From a virus: 64,000 bases of DNA. The translations under genes were made by a program, and so were the position numbers. The stretch is from IMG/VR virus record IMGVR_UViG_3300027976_000027, positions 1 to 64,000 of that record. One strand, written 5' to 3'. A model generated the notes under the pieces. The model searched no databases. It worked only from the letters and a program-made list of their open reading frames with translations, and was not told where the DNA came from. Positions 45,630-57,000 of this stretch are shown one piece after another; within the stretch, counting starts at the first letter, position 1; the number at the start of each line of letters is the position of its first letter.

Positions 45630-46799
45630 CTAATAATTTGATGTTCCCATTATAACAGAGTATAGGCTAAGAGAGCCCGATGCCATGTAACTTTTATCAT
45701 CAGAAAGTCTATAATCTTTATTCGGGATATTTTTATTATCAACTTTTATGGAGTCAACGATAACCGATATAATAACTTCAGAAGACATTTTCATCTGTCT
45801 TTCTATCTCAGAGATAGACACAGAACCGCCTATAGACAAAGAGTTTAAGTATCTGTTGAGAAATATTCTAGCTTGATTTTCAACACCTCTTGCCAAAGTA
45901 GTTGATGTACCCTCTCTCAGAATTAATGATGCTGAAACATCTATCAATTTTTTAGTTGCTATTCTTATATTTAGATTTATACCAACTGGTTTGATGGTCT
46001 GTACTGACGCATAAACTAATTGGCTCATTGTGGATATTCCTGATTGGGTCTCAGGTACGACTATTAACTCTGCTGAACCTATACCATGGGAAGCATCCCT
46101 GACCTTTGCATCTTTAACGCCCTTTACCCCTAGTGCGGCAAATCTTATTGATTCTGCAGTTCCAGAAGCGGAACCTCTAACTGAAGATATTATTCTTCTT
46201 CTAAAATTATCATCTGATTCAGAATTTAAACTACTATAAACTTCTTTTGGATTATTACAAAAGACTACGACACCAGGAGGCCCAATAAAGTTATGTTTAA
46301 CTAGAGTATTTCTTCCTGCAGTTATATTGTTATCGGAGAATTTTGCCTTTACGGCTCCATAAGCTCTAGTATTTCCTGCTGGGATTACTACAGCTCCAGT
46401 TACCTCATAGGCATATTGTATCGTAGAGAAAGTTGTTACGTCATTGTAAACTAATGTACCCGATGGGATAATAACATCTGTCACATTTGTTGTATTCAGG
46501 AAAAATTCTATATTAGCCGTAGACCTTTCTACCGCCAAATCTGTATATATCGTTCTTCTTTGGACGCTATACAGTGCACCTATCATGTCAAGATTGTTCC
46601 CAGAAGCAGTTGACAAATTTGACTGCTCAATACTTATCTTTAATGAATTGTATAAATCATTAATTTCTGAATGGATTGCTTCTGCAAATGCTCTAGCGAT
46701 TGATCCTGGAGATATAGAGGTAATTCCTACTGTTTTCTGTAAGCTATCTAACGTAGCGATAAGCATTTGTTCTTTTGTTTTTAAGTTTAAAGTTACCAT
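45630..46799 (-). CDS. Baseplate J-like protein
   Basis: 389 aa with the N-terminal SPGSIARAFAEAIHSEINDL and the later segment LSTASGNNLDMIGALYSVQR, characteristic of the baseplate J family (P2 gpJ, T4 gp6 type wedge). The order J-like after gp25-like is typical for contractile tails. C-terminus is an alpha-beta domain (NIRIATKKLIDVSASLIL). It shows that the tail is probably contractile. Confidence 0.75.
   Translation of the reverse strand: MVTLNLKTKEQMLIATLDSLQKTVGITSISPGSIARAFAEAIHSEINDLYNSLKISIEQSNLSTASGNNLDMIGALYSVQRRTIYTDLAVERSTANIEFFLNTTNVTDVIIPSGTLVYNDVTTFSTIQYAYEVTGAVVIPAGNTRAYGAVKAKFSDNNITAGRNTLVKHNFIGPPGVVVFCNNPKEVYSSLNSESDDNFRRRIISSVRGSASGTAESIRFAALGVKGVKDAKVRDASHGIGSAELIVVPETQSGISTMSQLVYASVQTIKPVGINLNIRIATKKLIDVSASLILREGTSTTLARGVENQARIFLNRYLNSLSIGGSVSISEIERQMKMSSEVIISVIVDSIKVDNKNIPNKDYRLSDDKSYMASGSLSLYSVIMGTSNY
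45649..45657 (-). promoter_or_regulatory. Extended -10 promoter candidate inside the gpJ-like gene end
   Basis: Minus strand TGTTATAAT (TGn plus TATAAT), no clear -35. Transcription would begin near 45642, about 25 bases before the metallophosphoesterase start and its AGAGG ribosome-binding site. Confidence 0.35.
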
Positions 46800-46800
46800 A

Positions 46801-47181
46801 TTATACTCCTAGATCCTGCGTTATGGAAAGAACTGTCGGCTCATTGTAATCGCCTATCATGTATATGTCAAATCTAATAGAATCTGCAGACGTAGGCACT
46901 GCCTCAATAGTAATCTGTCTATTCCTGAATACGCCCTCTCTCTCCAGAGCTGCTCTTATCAATCTTTTACCAAACTCGCCAGTTTGAGTGCTTTGGGGCA
47001 TTCCATAAAGCATCGATAATTGTGTGCCCAACTGTGGATAAATATAAAAGTCACCAGGCTCAGTCATCAGCCTGATATAGGCATGTTGAATATCCTTTTG
47101 GGATTGATCCTGGACTAGGGCTATATCTCCATTGCCTGTAACAAGTAGGTCACCATCTAAGGTGAGATAAAAATCTGGCAC
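46801..47181 (-). CDS. gp25-like baseplate wedge protein (gpW/gp25 family)
   Basis: 126 aa matching the gpW/gp25 pattern: GDLLVTGNGDIALVQDQ then HAYIRLMTEPGDFYIYPQLG, followed by RLIRAALEREGVFRNRQIT. Length and the 'GDF...P..G' core fit T4 gp25. It sits directly before the J-like gene, a conserved neighbourhood. It belongs to the baseplate wedge of contractile tails. Confidence 0.75.
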   Translation of the reverse strand: MPDFYLTLDGDLLVTGNGDIALVQDQSQKDIQHAYIRLMTEPGDFYIYPQLGTQLSMLYGMPQSTQTGEFGKRLIRAALEREGVFRNRQITIEAVPTSADSIRFDIYMIGDYNEPTVLSITQDLGV

Positions 47182-47182
47182 A

Positions 47183-47926
47183 TTACTCCTTTATACCCTG
47201 GGATGTCATAGATTCTTTTAACATTTCAAAAATAGTATTCAGATAAATAGATATACCGCTAAGAGTATTCCCTGAGTTAGGGTTCTTACTTTTTTGATCT
47301 TTGATTAAATTAATAAATTCTTCTAAATTTTTGTTTAAATGTAGTTTAATATTTTCTCCGTTTGAATCCCAAAAGGACTGAATGTATTTTATTTCCTCTT
47401 TAGTGAAACCGGTATAGACATTATCTTCCGCAAACCTGCCAGTATCAACCACTGAGTTATCGGTAGTAACATTATAAGTAGGATCGTCACTAATAGTAAT
47501 GGTTTGTTGGGTTTCTTCTTCTTCTAACTTTTGTAAATTATTAATATAATCATCTAAATTTAAATAAGCTGGATTATATGATTTAATATCAGAATTGACC
47601 AATGCTGGCTCGGCATATGAGGTGGCAGAATGGTTGAAATCCATCCCATTCCATTTTAGTCCATCTTCTTTAGTGAAGAATTTGATGTTTTCAGCGAACA
47701 AAGAAATGCTTCTGGTTGCTCCATTTATGACTATTCCAACACCTGGGGCGGCAAAAATTTCTATATCACCAGAATCTGTTAATCTTATAAAAGAACTACT
47801 ATCAGGATGATTAAGGCCGACTTCCCTATTAGAGAATGTTTTTCTTCTTACCATCTCATCAATTTCAGAAACGGTTTTGCCTACAGAGGATTCATTTAAA
47901 TTTCTGCCACTATTTTTGTTAGCCAT
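47183..47926 (-). CDS. Tail-associated protein (247 aa)
   Basis: N-terminal region has a beta strand series (DSGDIEIFAAPGVGIVINGA) similar in style to spike or needle-associated proteins, then an acidic linker (KLEEEETQQTITISDD) and a helical C-terminus. No family assigned. It lies between the OB-fold spike candidate and gp25, where small baseplate-hub accessories usually lie. Confidence 0.5.
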   Translation of the reverse strand: MANKNSGRNLNESSVGKTVSEIDEMVRRKTFSNREVGLNHPDSSSFIRLTDSGDIEIFAAPGVGIVINGATRSISLFAENIKFFTKEDGLKWNGMDFNHSATSYAEPALVNSDIKSYNPAYLNLDDYINNLQKLEEEETQQTITISDDPTYNVTTDNSVVDTGRFAEDNVYTGFTKEEIKYIQSFWDSNGENIKLHLNKNLEEFINLIKDQKSKNPNSGNTLSGISIYLNTIFEMLKESMTSQGIKE

Positions 47927-47928
47927 AT

Positions 47929-48291
47929 TTACACCAAGAACTTAGGTATCCCGGTATTAACGGAATAGTTAGGCATTTGTTTTCCTGTGGGGTTTGCTTC
48001 ATCTATATACGAAAGTATATACGGATACCTCTCATTGCCGTCAGTAAAGCCTACAAGGCATCTAGAGCCAGCAGTAGGGGCTACTGACTGGATCCCCTGT
48101 ATTGAGGGACATGGTACATCTCTGATAATATTTCCTATTTGATTAGTCATTCTATCATCCAATACTATCACTACTGTATTGTTTGTTTTCTTGAAAGACA
48201 TGACTGTACCTAGTCTAGTTTTAGACTGTTGCAATCGATTATCAAGTATATGTGAATTTAATTTTTCATCAAATTTTGGATAATGTTTCAT
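47929..48291 (-). CDS. OB-fold spike protein candidate (gpV/gp5-like, 120 aa)
   Basis: One compact beta domain: RLGTVMSFKKTNNTVVIVLD, then PCPSIQGIQSVAPTAGSRCL and VGFTDGNERYPYILSYID. The pattern G-x-V...P-G-x-G/A-x...V-x-F-x-x-G matches the OB fold at the base of contractile tail spikes. Short length and position before the tail lysin support a hub or spike cap role. Confidence 0.55.
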   Translation of the reverse strand: MKHYPKFDEKLNSHILDNRLQQSKTRLGTVMSFKKTNNTVVIVLDDRMTNQIGNIIRDVPCPSIQGIQSVAPTAGSRCLVGFTDGNERYPYILSYIDEANPTGKQMPNYSVNTGIPKFLV

Positions 48292-48302
48292 AAATACCTT
48301 TC

Positions 48303-51086
48303 TTATGACCAGACAGAGGATGCGCCTGCGTAGACATATTCACTACCTGGCCATGGATTACGGAACGCTTTGATAGGGGATAATGGAATAGGCAAAATAG
48401 GCCTTGGGCTTGGGGCCCCAGAATTGTTGTGTTGATCTACATATTCTCCACCACCTATTGATATACCATCATGACCAAGTCCATCAGTCCCACCAGTCCA
48501 AAATACTACATAACCAGCTGGTGGGTTTTTTCCATCATCTGTATCAGGGCCGAAGAAAGTTTCTGTTTTGACTACCAATGCTTTATAGCGCGCTGCAGCC
48601 GAAGGGTAATTCGCAATTACTGTCGGGACAGAATAACTTCCTTCACCACCCTCTGAAGGCCATGCCTGACTGATCAGGGTAGGCACCGGCGTGCCAAACA
48701 GGCCCAAAGCTTCTGAAAGAATTCTTGCAAATCTATCACAACCAATATTCCCGTTAAGCCAGCTTCCCTTACCATCCAACCACTCCTTCATTCTATTGAT
48801 CCTCAACCAATTTGCAGCCTCAAGAATTTGCGTTTTACTGAACGTTGGGATAACGTCTGTATTACCTGTACCAGTTTCTTGTCCAGAGGATTGCGAATAC
48901 ACTATAGGTTTACTATTAACTAGATCAAGCAGGGAACCATCTTTAGGATGGTCATAGTAGACATCTCCATCCATCCATCCTTCTATATAATCTTTCGTTA
49001 ATTGATTGTTATTGGGTAGATTATCTCTAACCCATTGTTCTAATATACTTATGTCTTTCCCTGTTGATAGATATACATCTACGGCGTCTTGAAATTTTAC
49101 CTTAAAGATAAAACCACATTCAGATCTTGGAGTCCCATCAGAATTATTATAGCCACCCCAATGGTTTAGTCCACCAGAGGTATTTATCTTGCTGGTTACA
49201 GCCTTAGCCATTGTGCTATTAAACTTTTGGACTAGCATCCAAATTTGATTAATCGGATACCATAGCTTATCATCGGTGGTTGCCTGAGCAGTTGATTTTT
49301 TAGTTACCGGATCATACAACGATACTAGTTTTGCCGCTACAGCGTTTGGATCTAATAAATTCTCAGGATCTTTCACCCCGGCGGAACCAGTATAAGCCAG
49401 CTTATGAGCTGGAATCATCATTTGATTTACCATACTACCATCCCAGTATATTGGGACACCAGTAGATACGTTAGTGGTCTTATTTATTAAACTAATAAGG
49501 TTAAATTGGAACATGCCTATTGATACATCGCCCCCCCAACTCTTCGTGGTGCCAGTAAAGCAAGCGCCGTTAAAAGCATTGGGTCTTGAGTTAGCTTCTC
49601 TACCAGATATTGCCACGAATATTGCTGCCAACTCATCCGTGAATGGTCCCTCTCCAGAGAGAAGGGTAAAAAGTTCCATCTTACTGAATTCAGTACTAGT
49701 AGTCTTGTAGAGCGTAGTAGCTTTTTCTTTTGCCGTTGTCGCCGCCTCACTATAGTCGGTTGTGCTATCAGGACTTTCAGATCCGCCAGATTTTTCTGCG
49801 GCCTTCCAACCACTTGAACCAATATATATTCCCCCTCTTTGTGGGCTAAAACTCATATGTATATTATTAATATGCTCATTGCCATAATTAAAATTAATAT
49901 GTTTTAAGGTTGGGAATTCAGTTGTCACACGAGTATTAAGAGAATCGTAGCCTTCTGATACAGCCCACTCTTTAGCTACATCTGGATGGATTATAACTAA
50001 GTCTGGAAGTAATGGCATTGGGATCAGTGATAGTCTTTGAAGAAATTCTGCAAGTGCGGATGAATATGTCAGTGTGCTTCTCCCAATATTAGAGTAATCG
50101 CCTACCGTCGTTACATCAAATGCTCTACCAAAAACATGATCTGATATAGCATTTGTATTATTTTTGTCTATACCACTTCCTGGATTGTTTTTGTCATTTT
50201 CGGATAAAATGGATCCACTAAGAGCAAAATTACCATTAATAGATATTCCTTTAGTTTCATCTGTCAACATTAATAAACATTCTATTAACGCGGCACTGAT
50301 AAAAGCTCTCTCTTTCGAAGCGCTTATCAGCTTTTCATCTACAATCAATCCAGCTGTGCTGTATGGTTTTGTTTGCACGAAACTAAAACCAGAATAGTTA
50401 TCCGGAATATCAAACCCAAATCCAATAATTAACGCTGGCTCTGCTATACGAGTTTTGAGTATTGTACCCCTCTCTATGTATATATCCATTTCGTCTTTTG
50501 TCAATATACTTTCTAAAGCAACTGCTCTTTCCCCTAAGCTAGGAGTATCGCCATTTATTCTATAAGATATATTATTATGAGTATAGACAACACCTTGAGA
50601 ATCTCCAACTTTTGATTTATCGTCTTGTGGGAATCTTCCATTCAAAGATTCCAAAAGAGGATTCATTGTTTGACCTGGAGCTAACCCAGTGCCAACAAGT
50701 GACTCAGCAACTGTTCTGAGATATGCTGCATTACCTTCAAGGGTCTCAGGCTCTCCTGAATTAGGGCCTTGCCAATCCGGGTTTGAAATTTTAAAAGAAC
50801 CATTACTGGCAGCTTGTGCACCAGTCGCTAAAACCGAATGCAAAGATGATTGAACAAATTTTGAAGATGAATCTATAACAGCGGCAGGATTTCTAGTAAG
50901 TGCTCCACCCGACATTATATCGGTTAAATTTCTTGATGTTAAAGTTTGATTACCATATTTTTCCTTAGAGGTAGAAGCAGAAGTAACTAGACTCGCAGCT
51001 CCATCTGGGTTATACCCAGAACCAATCTTATTCGTTATCGATTCAGAATTATCCAGATCGTTAATAGTAAAACCAAAATCGCTCAT
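48303..51086 (-). CDS. Tail-associated lysin with three wall-degrading domains (927 aa)
   Basis: Three enzymatic patterns in one chain. Near residue 320 is AISDHVFGRAFDVTTV, the SxHxxGrAxD motif of M15-type peptidases. Near 490-510 is VAISGREANSRPNAFNG and SIGMFQFNL, the lytic transglycosylase/goose-type pattern with the catalytic Glu. Near 780-880 is IGCDRFARILSEALG and GHDGISIGGGEYVDQHN, the Cys and His of an NlpC/P60 or CHAP-like amidase. It would open the wall at the start of infection. Next to the hub gene. No in-frame CGG found. Confidence 0.75.
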   Translation of the reverse strand: MSDFGFTINDLDNSESITNKIGSGYNPDGAASLVTSASTSKEKYGNQTLTSRNLTDIMSGGALTRNPAAVIDSSSKFVQSSLHSVLATGAQAASNGSFKISNPDWQGPNSGEPETLEGNAAYLRTVAESLVGTGLAPGQTMNPLLESLNGRFPQDDKSKVGDSQGVVYTHNNISYRINGDTPSLGERAVALESILTKDEMDIYIERGTILKTRIAEPALIIGFGFDIPDNYSGFSFVQTKPYSTAGLIVDEKLISASKERAFISAALIECLLMLTDETKGISINGNFALSGSILSENDKNNPGSGIDKNNTNAISDHVFGRAFDVTTVGDYSNIGRSTLTYSSALAEFLQRLSLIPMPLLPDLVIIHPDVAKEWAVSEGYDSLNTRVTTEFPTLKHINFNYGNEHINNIHMSFSPQRGGIYIGSSGWKAAEKSGGSESPDSTTDYSEAATTAKEKATTLYKTTSTEFSKMELFTLLSGEGPFTDELAAIFVAISGREANSRPNAFNGACFTGTTKSWGGDVSIGMFQFNLISLINKTTNVSTGVPIYWDGSMVNQMMIPAHKLAYTGSAGVKDPENLLDPNAVAAKLVSLYDPVTKKSTAQATTDDKLWYPINQIWMLVQKFNSTMAKAVTSKINTSGGLNHWGGYNNSDGTPRSECGFIFKVKFQDAVDVYLSTGKDISILEQWVRDNLPNNNQLTKDYIEGWMDGDVYYDHPKDGSLLDLVNSKPIVYSQSSGQETGTGNTDVIPTFSKTQILEAANWLRINRMKEWLDGKGSWLNGNIGCDRFARILSEALGLFGTPVPTLISQAWPSEGGEGSYSVPTVIANYPSAAARYKALVVKTETFFGPDTDDGKNPPAGYVVFWTGGTDGLGHDGISIGGGEYVDQHNNSGAPSPRPILPIPLSPIKAFRNPWPGSEYVYAGASSVWS

Positions 51087-51095
51087 TACTTCTCC

Positions 51096-54000
51096 TTATA
51101 GCCCAGATGTTTGAGGGACATATTTTGGGCTAATTATAGTATCGTCTAAGCTTATTTGCGATGGCCTAGCCCTTAACAGATCTACCGTATAAACTTGAGC
51201 TAAATTATTTGTTACCAATTCCCAATTTAGCGTGGCTGGCAAACCATCATCATAGTATTCATCCCATGATATATAGGGCCATTCAGAAGCTTTAGAATAT
51301 AGTACTTCTATCGTTCGAAAATGAATTAAGTCATTAAATAATTTAATATATTGTTCCGTTAGTCCTGATAGTGGATCTTCCAAGCCTAAAAGTTTAAAAT
51401 AATTTTCCATATTTGAAGCATAGATAGAATTATATATTTCGGTAAATTTTTTATAGAATATATTATCTGGATCCAAAGTTTTTATAAACTTTTCCTTTAA
51501 TACTATTATACTATTCCCGCTATTGTCTACAAAAAATGCTCTCATAGCAGCAACCTGTTTATCTATATCTTCTTGAAGTAATCTATAGAATATAGTTCCT
51601 AATGTTTTTTCTCTTTCATTTTCACCATAATTTATAGCTTTAAAATAACTTTTTGGATTATTTATTTTTGAACCAGCAGAAAAATCATCATCTGTATATG
51701 TGGATGTTGAAGACTGATCGTTGGGGGATACTCTAATTATAAATGGTTTATTAGCTAATCTTTCAGATAAGAACATAGCTGTTTTCCCACCCTTTGAATC
51801 AATATTAACTAAAGTAGTTGGTGCGTCTGTCTTATAACCAGATTGTATTGATGTATTAGTATAGGCTTCAAACACTCCAAGAGATGAAGCTATCACTCCT
51901 TCCATCCTGACCTTGAACGGCGTGCCCAATGGGTTTAACAGATCTATAACTTCTATTTCATCTCCATCTATAATCCTATTTAATTTACATATAACTTTAA
52001 AGAACTGATGTAAGCCAGCTTTATCTGGACCAGTTCCAGAGTATTTTAGCACTTCCGAATTAACAAGAGCGTTTTCATAACTGACGTATCTGACTAAATC
52101 TGTAATTTCTTTTTCTTTCCAACCCAGACTTTTTAGCAGGTCGTCGTTACGTATAAATGCGTTACCGTCAACTGTTGTAACTTTTGTTTTTACGCCCAAG
52201 ATACCAGGTAGTAACCTCTTCGTATGATATCTACCAACAACCATGCCCTGGTTAATTGCTAATCCAGCATCCATGGGTTGCCCGTTTTTGTTTAAGTAAG
52301 AAATATAACATCCATGTTGATCTAATACATTGTCCCTAACCCACTTCCAACCACTCCAGAATCCAGCAGATGCAACAGCAGCACCTATTGCAGCGCCAAC
52401 TGGGGCAATTGGACTAAGTAGTGCCCCTACAATTGCCGCCGTTCCAGTGACCGCTATATATGAAGCTGCTATACCAGTTAAGCTTCCTCCCATATCTGCC
52501 TGTTGTTGTACCTGCAAATCTATTTGCGCCTTAGCATCAGTCAATCCCTCAGCTGCAAAATTAGACATTACATCTTTCATTAATGCACTAGAGCCATGAG
52601 TAAACTGTATACCTCCTAACATTTGAGTTCTAAGTAATTGGCTTATTCCAGACATAGAAATATTGCCCCCAGAAAGGACTCCGGTATTACCAGCTTGGAC
52701 TGAGTTAATTATTGATCTCGTATCATTCCTAATGTTTTGTATTGATAACCAAGAATGTATCCACGATGACATAAACCATCTACCGGGGTCATTTACCGAA
52801 ACAAGTGCGTTGGGTGTTATTGATGTGATGAATCCCATATTCGGAGTGAAATGGTGTACGACTTGTTCAACTTCAAAAATTCCATACATTCTTTCGTAAA
52901 CATCCGCCAAATATACTAAATCATGAGGTCTAATATCAGGGCTGCCCAACACTAATAGCTCTCCAGAATAGATATCTTTTAATGACTCTTTGAGATGGGC
53001 AAGCGCGACCCTTCTTGCCATTAATTCATCTGGAGCACCTTGAGATAACTTAATCGCCCCTCTGGCAAATTCCATTGGATGGAATAATGGCTGGGCAATT
53101 CCGAATAAACCTTCTCCAGCTATATTATCATAATATAGGCCAGTCTCAACAGTCTTCTCGATTTGTCTTTCTGATGGGATGCTCTTATCTAGGGCAACTG
53201 TTACTGGATACTTGCCATCTGAAACAGCGGTTACTTGAGTAGCCACATTGACTGTTGTTTCTCTAATATTGTTAGCAAGTATTGTACTAAATGAACTTAG
53301 ATAGTGAATTCTTTGGAATGGCTCACGGATCTCTACAACTGGCTCTCCGTATTCTCTAGTGAAAGGGTTATCTATTGCCCTTAGAAGAGAGCCCGCCCTA
53401 CCTAATGAATAATAGATAGAATCATTCAAGGCTTTATTCATGATATTTGCCTGCTTAGCAAAATTATCTATTAGCCCCAAACCGTAGCCCATTTGAAGCA
53501 TGGACATTCTAAACATTTGCATTAAACCTGATAGACCATCGCTTAATGCAGTAAATATTGGACCAATGTTATTATCCCAAAAATTATCGATATTGTTTCC
53601 AAGTACGCCAACTATGTTACCGGCACTATTTCCTTCGCCTTTATTGTCTGCTAACAGTTTTAGAAATTTTTTCTTATCAGAAGAGTAATTACTATTAGGA
53701 TCTATAAATGCAGCAAAGATTTTATTTACTGGTCCGAAGTCCCACATATCTCTACTCGTATATTTCCTATTTGGCTTTAACACTAGCCATGCTCTCGGGT
53801 AAGCTTCTTGCCACATAGCTTGCCTGAACATGCCAACTATCAGTAAGAACAACTGTCTTGAGGTAAATGAATCTTTGATTATCTCACCTATTTTTATTAT
53901 TCCACCATTGATATCTGCGCCATCTATCAAGCTTAAATTTGATTGTGACTGAAGAAATAAACCAATTCTTTTATATTTAGTTCTAACTAAAGTGTCAAAG

Positions 54001-57000
54001 TATTTTATCAAACCACCATCATCTAAACTAGCATCAACTAAATTTTTTCTAGCAAACTCGATAGCCTGTTTAATTGATACGTTATTTACTTCATTGTCCA
54101 TCCCCTTATATTTATTAGCCCCCTTGCGTTGAGGAGTATTGTCACCAGAGCTGTTAATGAAATCGCTACCTAACAATAAAGTAAATTCGTCTACTGCATC
54201 AGTATTGCCGCTTGAGAAGGCTTTAAATATTTCTGTAGTAGCTTTTGGATTTCTGATTATTTCAATAAGAAAATCTGGGAGCTTCTCTTCACTCCCTGGA
54301 TCTAAACCAAACGCATCAAAAAAAATCTTCTTCACAGACTCCATCTCGTGATAATCAAATCTAAATTGATCCCATATATCATTGGCCTGCGAAAGTGTTC
54401 TACCATTACCCGCTATAACATGGGTATTTGCACTAAAAGATTCGTCAAAGAAAGCTCTCGCTTGTCTAGATTGTTCCGATAGAGGATCATAGACTGGCGT
54501 AAATCTTAGTCTGCCCGTCCCAGTCTCTTCATCACCTGTTGTTTTTAATTCCCTATCTAGAATATCGTATAATTGTTTTCTACCTACGCTAGTATATTGT
54601 TCGCTTAATACCAAATCAAAATAACTATCTTTAGTTGTACTGCTAGAAGCTAATATGTTTCCGCCTCTTGCAGAAGCTTCAGCTAATGAATTCAGACCGC
54701 GCAATGATATCCCGCCAACTGGTACAAGCTCATCAAATTGTGTATTTAATGCTGACGGTCTTTCATTATATAACTCTATTTGACCTTCCATGGCATCCGC
54801 TGAGCCAGTTGGATTGAAAACGGCTGCATCGGTAGCAAGTTGGGCTAATAATTTATTTTGCGATTCTCCAGCGGCAAAGTTCCCAAATCCAATTACCCTT
54901 TGGTTATCTCCAAAAAAATCTTTTGTTTTACCCTCATTGGTTAATTCGTAATCTACAGCTGGGTTTATTATAGTTGTAACTACTCCGACTGGGACTGAAT
55001 CATCAACAAATGTAAAATAACATTCTCTAACTTGTGGTGCTGGAGCTAAACCAACTGCAGCCAATTTTAATACTGCAGGATTGCCAGAATCCTCATCTGT
55101 AAAATATGCTTTTTCAATTTCAGTAAGATGCATTGCTCCTAGATAGTAGGCTGCATCTGGGGAGACAATTGCGCTAAGCGTTTTTTCTTGTGTATTTGTC
55201 TTAAAATTCACAAATGAACTATCAGTTCTATTTCTACCAATATCCTGTTGAATCGCATTTACGTCTACTTGGTCTTCTCCCCAAAGAAAGAATGCTGGCT
55301 TACATATTACTGCCGTTCTAGTTATTGGACTATAAACAAGAACTTTTCTATTTTTATAATCTGCTGGGGTTCCATAGAATTCACTTTCTTTTCTACCCGG
55401 AAAATATTCTTCTTTAAATTTTTGAAATATTGGATCTTTTTCATCTTCAGTAATCCTATATGGCCATCTCATAGCTATGTAGAACTGTTCATCAAGAGCA
55501 GTCTTTGGGGACCCCCAATCCCTATAACTAAGCTCTGACGATCCCGACTTAGTTTGATCTATATATTCATACTCCCAAGAGCCTTCAAGTTTCGTAACAT
55601 CTCTTAATATATTTGTTGTCATAGGAAGTGGTACTCTTACTAAAGATTTTTGAGCTTCTGTTCCAGATCCTTCTATATTAAATATGAAATTTGTTGAACC
55701 AAATGTTGTCATTGGGTCAATTTGACTGGTAAAAGAGATCGCACTTAAATCTATTACAAATTCATCCCCTACCGCATTACCAGAGACACTAGTGGTAGAA
55801 GAGCTTACTAGAGATGCTTCTGTATCTAATAGGTTCACGTATAAGGTATCTGCTCCTAATTTTTCTACATCTTTATCACCATCGGCTAATGTTTTAACGC
55901 CATCTTTCTTACTCGAGCTAAGAGCATAGAATGCATAGTCGAGCTGAATTGCTCCTGCTACTCTATCGGTAAAGAATGGGAATGAATATCTTAATGGCAT
56001 TTGAGGTATTTCTCTGTGATCCTTCGCAAATTTTTCAAGCTCTACTTCTGTGCTAACCCCAGTTGGATCTATAGGTAAGTGATAACCAATAGTGATAAAA
56101 CCTTTATTCGTTGGAATTTCTGAAACTATTCTTTTTGTTGAACCTTTATTCGAAGACCATCTTTCTGCTGCGTCCGCGCTCATTCCCCTAAGATTATTAA
56201 CAGAGTAGCCCATATATTGGAGTCTTCTTGGATCTGTTAAATTAATTACCTTACCGCTTAATACGCCAGCAGGTCCGTAAACATCGCCAGAAGTAGACTG
56301 CTGTCTAATAATCTCCTCCATAAGCATAGCTGGGTTTTGGAATCTTTTAAAAGCTTCATAGTCAGCTGTCGACGTAGACTCTTTATTTATTTTAGTTAAT
56401 ATATCCATTAACTCAGAATCCGGACTTCTATAAGAAGGAGTCTTTAACCCTAATTCTACCGCACGTTTTTCTGATGGGAACCCAGTAGTTATAGGTACTA
56501 CGCCAGAAGTATAAAGCCAATGTGGTTTTCCATAGAATACTGTAGATCTATCTTCGAATGGTCTTACCGCAACAATATAATTAGGAAGTAATCTTGCGCA
56601 CATTTGAAAAAGATCCCAAACAGATTTCATATATGTTTGAGCCCTAAAAGAAACTTCGTCAAATCCTGGCATGTCATCATCTGCATCGCTGATAAGACCA
56701 AACGTTTTCCAAATATTTACACCACCTCTACCCGTTAGGGAGCCTAATAAAGATGCCCCACCTGATACTGCGGTAAGCCCTCCTATTGTTGGGAGCACAA
56801 TTCCACCAGTGCCAAAGGCCAATGCTGCTCCCGCAGCCAATAGGGAGCCACTCAGTATCCCTGCAGCGAGCCCTCCTGATGATCTGATCTGATTCCCTTG
56901 TGTTAGACTGTCTAAGGCCGCAGCAGCACTGGGGTTACCTTGATCATATTTTTGCAGCATATTATTCCATGAAGAATCTGTTAGCCTATTAAGATACTCT

